A stretch of 5,236 nt of DNA from contig CALQBT020000224.1 in assembly GCA_943328885.2 (NCBI GenBank), positions 1-5,236 of the forward strand. The letters run 5' to 3'. The position numbers and the translations under genes are program-made. The notes under the pieces are model-generated. The model had not been told where the DNA came from, did no database searches, and saw nothing but the letters and a program-made list of their open reading frames with translations. How positions within the stretch are numbered: position 1 is the stretch's first letter; each line of letters starts with the position of its first letter. Below, piece after piece: positions 1 through 4,358 of this stretch. Source of the stretch: Bordetella parapertussis. Its GTDB lineage: Bacteria; Pseudomonadota; Gammaproteobacteria; Burkholderiales; Burkholderiaceae_C.

Positions 1-765
1 CGCGGTGACCCGGTCGGCGCCGACGATCACCAGATCGACCTGGCCGCGCTGCATCAAATGGCCGCCGGTGTTGTCGGCGATCACGGTGTGCGCCACCCCT
101 TGCTGGCCCAGTTCCCAGGCGGTCAGGCTGGCGCCTTGGTTGCGCGGCCGGGTTTCGTCGACCCAAACGTGCACGGCCAAGCCTGCAGCCTGCGCTTGGT
201 AGACCGGCGCCAGCGCCGTGCCCCAGTCCACCGTGGCGAGCCAGCCAGCATTGCAGTGCGTGAGCACATTCAGCGAGCGTCCCGCCATCGGCGCGACGCC
301 GGGGCGTGCCGGCGCAGCCGCCAGCGCCTGCATCAAGCCCAGACCGTGACGGCCGATCGCGGCGTTCACCGCCACGTCCTCCTCGGCGATCGCGTCAGCC
401 AGCGCCCAGGCCGCCAGCGTGCGCTGGTTCGGGGCGAGCGGCAGCAGCGCAGCGAGCATGCGGCGCGTCGCCCAGGCCAGGTTCACGGCAGTGGGTCTTG
501 CACCGTCGAGCAGCGCCTGAGCCTGGCGCAACGCCGCGTCGCCCGGCCCCACATTGCACTGCAGCGCGATACCGTAAGCCGCGGTCGCGCCGATCAACGG
601 TGCACCGCGCACCCACATCTCGGCGATCGCCTTGCGCACCTGGTCCACGCTGTTCAGGCGCTCGATCGCCAGCGCATGCGGCAGCGCCCGCTGGTCGATC
701 ACCCACAGCGCGTCGCGCTCGGGCGAAGGCCACAGGCTGCGGCGGTGCTGGCCGTCAATCTTCAC
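1..765 (-). CDS. mtnA: S-methyl-5-thioribose-1-phosphate isomerase MtnA, 3'-truncated by window edge
   Basis: Cytoplasmic methionine-salvage enzyme that converts 5-methylthioribose-1-phosphate (aldose) to 5-methylthioribulose-1-phosphate (ketose); it belongs to the eIF2B-alpha/beta/delta-like superfamily. 255 codons are present and the family usually has about 350 to 370, so roughly the last 100 residues lie off the left edge. Seen: substrate-phosphate motif VRGAPLIGATAAYG (about 52-65), the THCNAGWLAT segment with candidate catalytic Cys171, DETRPRNQGASLTAWEL (203-219), IADNTGG (229-235) and VGADRVTA with candidate catalytic Asp251. In family knowledge the Cys and Asp of these two motifs form the active pair, and both are intact. 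The start is GTG; upstream this frame is open only to a TGA at 811-813 and contains no ATG. The GTG overlaps the mtnP stop as GTGA and has only a weak Shine-Dalgarno (GGCGGG-type), so it is probably translated by coupling to mtnP. Confidence 0.95.
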   Translation of the reverse strand, partial: MKIDGQHRRSLWPSPERDALWVIDQRALPHALAIERLNSVDQVRKAIAEMWVRGAPLIGATAAYGIALQCNVGPGDAALRQAQALLDGARPTAVNLAWATRRMLAALLPLAPNQRTLAAWALADAIAEEDVAVNAAIGRHGLGLMQALAAAPARPGVAPMAGRSLNVLTHCNAGWLATVDWGTALAPVYQAQAAGLAVHVWVDETRPRNQGASLTAWELGQQGVAHTVIADNTGGHLMQRGQVDLVIVGADRVTA

Positions 766-1667
766 AGCACCCGCCCGGCCACCGCGCGCAAGCGTTGCAC
801 CATGTCCGGGTCACGCGCTGCCGGCGCGGTGATCAAGGCATGGTCGAGCGAGCGCCGGCAACCGCAAGCCCGGCCGTGCGGATCGTGAGCGATCGCCGCA
901 GCGCCACGGGCCACCAGCGCGCGGGCGGCGTCGGCATTGCTGCTGAGCACCGCGACGATGGCCTCGACCGTGACGTCGTCGTGCGAAGGGTGCCAACAAT
1001 CAAAATCTGTGACCATCGCCACGGTTGCATAACAGAGCTCGGCCTCACGCGCGAGTTTGGCCTCGGGCATGTTGGTCATCCCGACCACGTCGCAGTTCCA
1101 ACTCCGGTAGAGCCGAGATTCGGCCAGCGTGCTGAACTGCGGCCCCTCCATCGCCAGGTAAGTGCCGCCGCGCTGATGCGGCACGCCCAGGCTGGCCAGC
1201 GCAGACTGCACATGGCCGCCGAGCCGGGCGCAGACTGGTTGGGCCATCGACACGTGAGCAACCAGACCAGCGCCGAAAAAAGAACTCTCTCGCCCCACCG
1301 TACGGTCGATGAATTGGTCCACCACGACAAAGCAGCCCGGCGGCAGGTCGGCACGCAACCCGCCCACCGCACTGAGCGACAACACGTCGGTCGCGCCCAA
1401 GGCCTTGAGCGCGGCGATATTGGCACGGTAATTCAGCGCCGACGGCGGCAGCCTGTGCCCCCGGCCGTGGCGCGGCAGAAAGGCCAGTCTTGCCGGGCCG
1501 GCCACCGTGCCCAAGGTGCCGGTGAAGACCTCGTCTGAGGGCTCGCCCCAAGCGGTGTCCACCCGCACCCAGGCGGTATCGGTCAGGCCCGGCAACTCGT
1601 ACAGGCCGCTGCCGCCAATGATGGCCAGCAAGCCATTGGGTGTGCCCGAAGGGCTGGGCTCGGTCAT
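762..1667 (-). CDS. mtnP: S-methyl-5'-thioadenosine phosphorylase MtnP
   Basis: Cleaves 5'-methylthioadenosine with phosphate to adenine and 5-methylthioribose-1-phosphate, the substrate of MtnA encoded directly downstream. The 301 residues are close to the usual 270 to 300 of trimeric PNP/MTAP-family enzymes. Seen: phosphate-binding IIGGSGLY (16-23), PRHGRGH (65-71), the SAVGGL segment (99-104) at the phosphate/ribose site, MEGPQFSTLAESRLY (173-187), GMTNMPEAKLAREAELCYAT (196-215) and TDFDCW (220-225). The Asp residues of TDFDCW match the pair that recognises 6-aminopurines in MTAP, which favours MTA over the inosine-type substrates used by MTIP or PNP. Ser replaces the Thr found in human MTAP in the first motif; this is common in bacterial members. 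A CGC motif lies near the C-terminus. The ATG overlaps the dusA stop as ATGA and has a good AGGAG 5 nt upstream. It is the second gene of the dusA-mtnP-mtnA operon. Confidence 0.95.
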   Translation of the reverse strand: MTEPSPSGTPNGLLAIIGGSGLYELPGLTDTAWVRVDTAWGEPSDEVFTGTLGTVAGPARLAFLPRHGRGHRLPPSALNYRANIAALKALGATDVLSLSAVGGLRADLPPGCFVVVDQFIDRTVGRESSFFGAGLVAHVSMAQPVCARLGGHVQSALASLGVPHQRGGTYLAMEGPQFSTLAESRLYRSWNCDVVGMTNMPEAKLAREAELCYATVAMVTDFDCWHPSHDDVTVEAIVAVLSSNADAARALVARGAAAIAHDPHGRACGCRRSLDHALITAPAARDPDMVQRLRAVAGRVL

Positions 1668-2743
1668 GCAAACTCCTGGGCTTGAATCGGTGGCTGGGGC
1701 GACATCGCGGTCGCAGTCGATGTCGGGTCGCCAGCCTTGGCGCGACCCAGTCGCGCGGCATGGGCCAGCCGCGAGACCTCGCGCGCCGGCAGCGACTTGA
1801 GGCGGTGATCACTCCAGACTTGGCGCCAGCGCCGCGCACCGGCTTGACCATTCCACAGGCCCAGCATGTGGCGTGTGATGTGCGACCAGGGCGTCCCTTG
1901 GTCGGTCTGCATGCGCTCAATGTAGGCCATCATCCGCTGTTCGAGATTCAGACGCCAGTCGTCATCGACTACTGGCGCCACACCGTCGCCCCAGAATCTG
2001 GCGTCCCAGTCGGCCATCAAACTGGGGTGATGGTAGGCCTCGCGCCCGACCATCACGCCATCGACCCGAGCCAGTTGTTCGGCGATCTGAGCACTCGTGG
2101 TGATGCCGCCGTTGATCATGAAGGTGAACTGCGGAAAGTCCCGTTTCAAACGGTGGACCAGTTCGTAGCGCAGTGGCGGCACTTCGCGGTTTTCCTTGGG
2201 GCTCAATCCCTGCAGCCACGCGTTGCGCGCGTGGACGATGAAAACCGTGCAACCGCCCTCGGCAACAATGCCGACGAAATCGCGAACGAACTCGTAGCGG
2301 TCGACCCGGTCGATGCCGATACGGTGCTTGACGGTCACGGCCAAATCGTCGCCCAACACCTCGCGCATGGCCTTGACACCGTCGCGCACCAATGTCGGCT
2401 CGGCCATCAGACAAGCGCCGAAAGCACCACGCTGCACACGTTCGCTAGGGCAACCGCAATTGAGATTGACTTCCTGGTAACCCCATTGCCGTGCCAATCT
2501 GGCTGCCTGGGCCAGATCGTCAGGTTCGCAGCCACCGAGTTGCAGCGCCAACGGTTGTTCGGCGGCGTCGTAATCGAGATGGCGCGGCAGATCACCGTGC
2601 AGCAACGCACCGGTGGTCACCATCTCGCTGTAGAGCCGGGTGTGGCGGCTGATGAGGCGATGGAAGTAGCGGCAATGCCTGTCGGTCCAGTCCATCATCG
2701 GCGCAACACCAAGCTTCCAGGGTGGGAACTCAGAGGTACTCAA
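1664..2743 (-). CDS. dusA: tRNA-dihydrouridine(20/20a) synthase DusA
   Basis: FMN- and NADPH-dependent enzyme that reduces uridines in the tRNA D-loop; the DusA subfamily acts at U20/U20a. The TIM-barrel domain fills about residues 10-245: VAPMMDWTDRHCRYFHRL (13-30), EMVTTGALLHG (40-50), ALQLGG (66-71), NLNCGCPSERVQ (93-104) with proton-donor Cys98, VKHRIGID (138-145), VHARNAWLQGLSPKENRE (170-187), INGGI (210-214) and DGVMVGREAYHHP (228-240). The WTDRHCR and LSPKENRE motifs separate DusA from DusB and DusC. A helical C-terminal domain follows, ending in a low-complexity Pro/Ala/Gln tail, which makes it longer than E. coli DusA at 359 residues. The start is TTG: an in-frame TGA at 2753-2755 leaves no upstream ATG, and the first downstream ATG (codon 16) lies inside conserved sequence. 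The Shine-Dalgarno is weak (GAAAG). It is the first gene of the minus-strand operon, and its stop overlaps the mtnP start. Confidence 0.95.
   Translation of the reverse strand: MSTSEFPPWKLGVAPMMDWTDRHCRYFHRLISRHTRLYSEMVTTGALLHGDLPRHLDYDAAEQPLALQLGGCEPDDLAQAARLARQWGYQEVNLNCGCPSERVQRGAFGACLMAEPTLVRDGVKAMREVLGDDLAVTVKHRIGIDRVDRYEFVRDFVGIVAEGGCTVFIVHARNAWLQGLSPKENREVPPLRYELVHRLKRDFPQFTFMINGGITTSAQIAEQLARVDGVMVGREAYHHPSLMADWDARFWGDGVAPVVDDDWRLNLEQRMMAYIERMQTDQGTPWSHITRHMLGLWNGQAGARRWRQVWSDHRLKSLPAREVSRLAHAARLGRAKAGDPTSTATAMSPQPPIQAQEFA
1673..1677 (-). promoter_or_regulatory. Ribosome binding site of mtnP
   Basis: AGGAG on the minus strand lies 5 nt before the mtnP ATG, inside the last codons of dusA. 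It is the only strong Shine-Dalgarno in the dusA-mtnP-mtnA operon. It supports the ATG at 1665-1667 as the start and suggests mtnP can also be initiated independently of coupling from dusA. Confidence 0.7.
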
Positions 2744-2756
2744 TCGCAGCTTTCAT
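2730..2756 (-). other. Eight-codon leader ORF overlapping the dusA start
   Basis: ATG AAA GCT GCG ATT GAG TAC CTC TGA encodes MKAAIEYL. Its frame is different from dusA, and the dusA TTG at 2741-2743 lies inside it. Its ATG shares bases with the TGA that closes the dusA frame upstream. It could be a short leader peptide coupled to dusA by termination and reinitiation. It could also be the displaced original dusA start: removing one base between 2744 and 2753 would join MKAA to LSTSEFPPW in the dusA frame. It could also be chance. The same frame stays open further upstream, to an ATG at 2958-2960, without any recognisable domain. Confidence 0.25.
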
Positions 2757-2783
2757 CGGTCGATCATCCAAAAGAAGCAGCTT

Positions 2784-2824
2784 CGGTGTGCCGCGATGGC
2801 ATGCCAGATCCGCTGGGCACACCG
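2784..2824 (-). repeat. 41-bp hairpin upstream of dusA
   Basis: CGGTGTGCC (2784-2792) and GGCACACCG (2816-2824) form a perfect 9-bp inverted repeat. Inside it, GCG (2793-2795) can pair with CGC (2811-2813) and AT with AT (2796-2797 with 2808-2809), with small bulges. The core holds the palindrome TGGCATGCCA (2797-2806). Read on the minus strand, the hairpin ends 41 nt before the dusA TTG and is followed by GAAGCTGCTTCTTTT, a short inverted repeat with a T run. It may be a 5'-leader structure, an attenuator-like terminator or a protein-binding site. The pairing is seen; the function is inferred. Confidence 0.5.
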
Positions 2825-2951
2825 CGGTGACTGCGAGCACGTTCTGCGACATCCCTACTTTGAACATCGACTTCCTCTTGATATCTCGGCATGTCAAGTC
2901 CGGCACGCCGCCGAGTGGCCGACACCGGCGACAAGAGGCCAGGAACCCTCC

Positions 2952-2989
2952 GGCAGCCAAGGCCTTGAACTCCTTGTCCTTGGCTAGCC
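2952..2989. repeat. 38-bp inverted repeat with 11-bp bulged stem
   Basis: GGCAGCCAAGG (2952-2962) pairs with CCTTGGCTAGCC (2978-2989) through 11 base pairs with one unpaired A at 2986; the loop is 15 nt. The loop region repeats CCTTG three times (2963-2967, 2972-2976, 2978-2982), and CAAGGCCTTG (2958-2967) is itself a palindrome, so alternative folds are possible. No T tract follows on either strand, so it is not a typical intrinsic terminator. Confidence 0.45.
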
Positions 2990-3096
2990 ACGAGCCTGCG
3001 CCTCGGCTTTGGTGGCGAAGGTAGCACGCCCATTGAGAACCTAGGCAGATGGATCAGTATCCTTGAGCTCAACCTAGCACCGCTTGCCAACGGCCG

Positions 3097-3108
3097 GGAT
3101 GTACATCC
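3097..3108. promoter_or_regulatory. Perfect 12-bp palindrome, candidate operator
   Basis: GGATGTACATCC reads identically on both strands. Symmetry of this size is typical of a dimeric regulator site. It lies about 350 bp upstream of dusA and about 405 bp upstream of phyH, far for simple repression. No regulator gene in the window points to a binding protein, so the assignment is inference. Confidence 0.25.
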
Positions 3109-3120
3109 AGACCCTCTGCC

Positions 3121-3138
3121 CATCTGGCGAAACAGATG
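3121..3138. repeat. Small perfect hairpin
   Basis: CATCTG (3121-3126) and CAGATG (3133-3138) are perfect inverted repeats around the 6-nt loop GCGAAA. It sits 12 bp from the palindrome at 3097-3108. No function can be assigned. Confidence 0.3.
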
Positions 3139-3261
3139 ACACAAGCAATCCCGGCAATAGCCTGTATTCCAGCCGAATCTATTCCGCCAGAGGCGCGACA
3201 AAAAACTCACTCTCACAGTAGAAGACGGGAAAAAAAGACTCGAAACAAGTTCTGCTTTCCT

Positions 3262-3287
3262 GACCCGGCGCGCGGGGTCGAGCTCGA
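3262..3287. repeat. Inverted repeat plus adjoining palindrome
   Basis: GACCC (3262-3266) and GGGTC (3275-3279) flank the GC-rich loop GGCGCGCG. This is directly followed by the overlapping 10-bp palindrome TCGAGCTCGA (3278-3287). The octamer CTCGAAAC occurs at 3239-3246 and again at 3283-3290. No T tract follows, so a terminator role is not supported. Confidence 0.3.
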
Positions 3288-3348
3288 AACTTCAATACTT
3301 ACAACGACTTAGACCACCCAAGAGCGGAGCATTAGTTCGCCGTAAAAT

Positions 3349-3362
3349 GGTTAATGGTAACC
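3349..3362. promoter_or_regulatory. GGTTA-N4-TAACC inverted repeat, candidate phyH operator
   Basis: GGTTA (3349-3353) and TAACC (3358-3362) are perfect inverted repeats with a 4-bp spacer, in the less GC-rich stretch about 150 bp upstream of phyH. A TAAAAT at 3343-3348 adjoins it but has no recognisable -35 at proper spacing. Half-sites of this size fit LacI- or GntR-type regulators in general; the identity is unknown and it may be chance. Confidence 0.2.
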
Positions 3363-3503
3363 GGAACTTTTTGGGGTTTGTGTCTCTCCTGGAATTTACT
3401 CCGAACGGGCCCCCTTCAGGCATCCTGGGCCTTGCCTGGGGTGTTTGAAACTCCTATGCCCTATGCTCCCACGACGGCCAGGGCATGGCCTGAACGCATC
3501 ACT

Positions 3504-3507
3504 GGAG
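3504..3507 (+). promoter_or_regulatory. Ribosome binding site of phyH-family gene
   Basis: GGAG, within GGAGAG, lies 7 nt before the ATG at 3515. It fixes this ATG as the start of the dioxygenase gene. Confidence 0.7.
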
Positions 3508-3514
3508 AGTCCCC

Positions 3515-4339
3515 ATGAACAGCCCTCGCAAGACCCGCCTGAACGCCGAAGAAGTGGCCCGTTTCCACGATCAGGGCCTCGTCATCCCCGACTACCGCCT
3601 GCCGACTGCCCTGCTGGCCCGGATGCAGGCCGAGGTGGACAAGCTGATCGCACGCAACCCTGACGTGCGCCCCGAGGCGCTGTCGGGCGCCCACAACCCC
3701 TGGGGCCAGTCGGCCAAATTGATCGGCAGCCAATCGTTCCTGGACTTGTGCTGCCACCCCGAGATCCTGGACATGGTGGAACAACTGATCGGCCCCGACA
3801 TCGTGCTGTGGGGCAGCCAGATGTTCTGTAAGCCCGCAGGAGAAGGCCTGGCCGTGCCCTGGCACCAGGACGGGCAGTACTGGCCGCTCGACCCGCTGGC
3901 CACGGTAACGGTGCGCATCGCGATAGAAGACTCGACCCCTGAAAACGGCTGCATGCGCTACATCCCAGGCTCACACCAACCACGCAAGCTGGAACACCAC
4001 GAGATCACCACCGCCAGCAACATGGCGCTGAAGCAGCAGATCCCTGACATCGACGAATCGAAAGCCGCTGACGACGTCTTGTACGCCGGCATGATCTCGA
4101 TCCACGACGTCTACTTGCTGCACGGATCGGCCGAAAACAAGTCGACGAAACGACGCAGCGATTACGCCATCCGCTACATGCCAGCCACCACGCGCTACGT
4201 GCGAGACCCCGATTTCCCTGCCAACAAGCTGGCTTCGGAACACATGAACTACGTCAAGCGCCCGCTCTGGCTGGTTCGTGGGCAAGACCGCGCAGGCAAC
4301 GACTACAAGATTGGCCACGGCGCGCGCCAGGGTGCTTGA
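3515..4339 (+). CDS. Phytanoyl-CoA dioxygenase (PhyH) family Fe(II)/2-oxoglutarate oxygenase
   Basis: Predicted soluble non-haem iron oxygenase that couples 2-oxoglutarate decarboxylation to hydroxylation of an unknown substrate. It has 274 residues, usual for bacterial PhyH proteins, and no signal peptide or membrane segment. Seen: N-terminal helix with FHDQGLVIPDY (17-27), a double-stranded beta-helix core with SQMFCKPAGEG (101-111), WHQDGQYW (116-123) giving iron ligands His117 and Asp119, TPENGCMRYIPGSH (141-154), and HDVYLLHGSAENKS (197-210) giving the distal iron ligand His203. Arg213 or Arg214 sits where human PhyH has its 2-oxoglutarate-binding Arg, 11 residues after the distal His; YAIRYMP (217-223) follows. 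The site is complete, so the enzyme should be active. It lacks the ectoine hydroxylase EctD signature. Family members act on very varied substrates, so phytanoyl-CoA itself is unlikely to be one. It is the first gene of a plus-strand pair with the TIM-barrel gene downstream. Confidence 0.92.
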   Translation: MNSPRKTRLNAEEVARFHDQGLVIPDYRLPTALLARMQAEVDKLIARNPDVRPEALSGAHNPWGQSAKLIGSQSFLDLCCHPEILDMVEQLIGPDIVLWGSQMFCKPAGEGLAVPWHQDGQYWPLDPLATVTVRIAIEDSTPENGCMRYIPGSHQPRKLEHHEITTASNMALKQQIPDIDESKAADDVLYAGMISIHDVYLLHGSAENKSTKRRSDYAIRYMPATTRYVRDPDFPANKLASEHMNYVKRPLWLVRGQDRAGNDYKIGHGARQGA

Positions 4340-4358
4340 ACAGCCGGGGCGCAGTGCG

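Larger units (their letters stand above)
2744..3514. other. Long divergent intergenic region without a recognisable gene
   Basis: About 770 bp separates the starts of dusA (leftward) and phyH (rightward). Base composition shifts here: A and T runs appear (poly-A tracts near 3200-3206 and 3230-3236), and 3040 to 3400 is visibly less GC-rich than the genes. Open frames exist on both strands but show no domain, no family resemblance and no codon bias like the neighbours. Inverted repeats are abundant and are listed separately. Promoters for both operons should lie here. The best sigma-70-like match for phyH, TTGCCT at 3432-3437 and TATGCC at 3455-3460 with 17-bp spacing, is poor. A perfect TTGACA on the minus strand at 2892-2897 lacks a matching -10. 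A decayed gene or old insertion cannot be excluded. Confidence 0.6.

Noticed and set aside
306..1538. 410-codon plus-strand open frame opposite mtnA and mtnP
   Set aside because: Low-complexity Arg/Ala/Pro/His-rich translation with no domain. It lies antisense to two well-conserved enzymes and is a byproduct of high GC content.
1640..2830. 396-codon plus-strand open frame opposite dusA
   Set aside because: No family resemblance, and it mirrors dusA codons. The minus-strand dusA carries all conserved motifs and the catalytic Cys.
2869..2897. Sigma-70 promoter for dusA based on TTGACA at 2892-2897 (minus strand)
   Set aside because: No acceptable -10 hexamer at 16 to 18 bp spacing.
2730..2960. 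76-codon minus-strand open frame ending in the 8-codon leader
   Set aside because: No recognisable family or good ribosome binding site. Only the short overlap with the dusA start seemed worth recording.
2960..3040. Possible frameshifted gene remnant on the minus strand (GRATFATKAEAQARG in one frame, WLAKDKEFKALA in another)
   Set aside because: The peptides look protein-like, but each is under 25 residues, stops close it at both ends, and no family could be named. A BLASTx search would settle it.
2764..3216. 150-codon minus-strand open frame in the intergenic region
   Set aside because: Arg/Ser/Pro-rich, without a domain or a good ribosome binding site. It spans both large hairpins, so it is unlikely to be coding.
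3190..3250. Intrinsic terminator on the minus strand near the T7 run at 3230-3236
   Set aside because: The preceding stem (ACTTG/CGAGT) is only 5 bp with a wobble pair, and no minus-strand gene upstream would need it.
3360..3445. Sigma-54 promoter upstream of phyH
   Set aside because: GG/GC dinucleotides do not occur at the required 10-bp spacing within a recognisable consensus.
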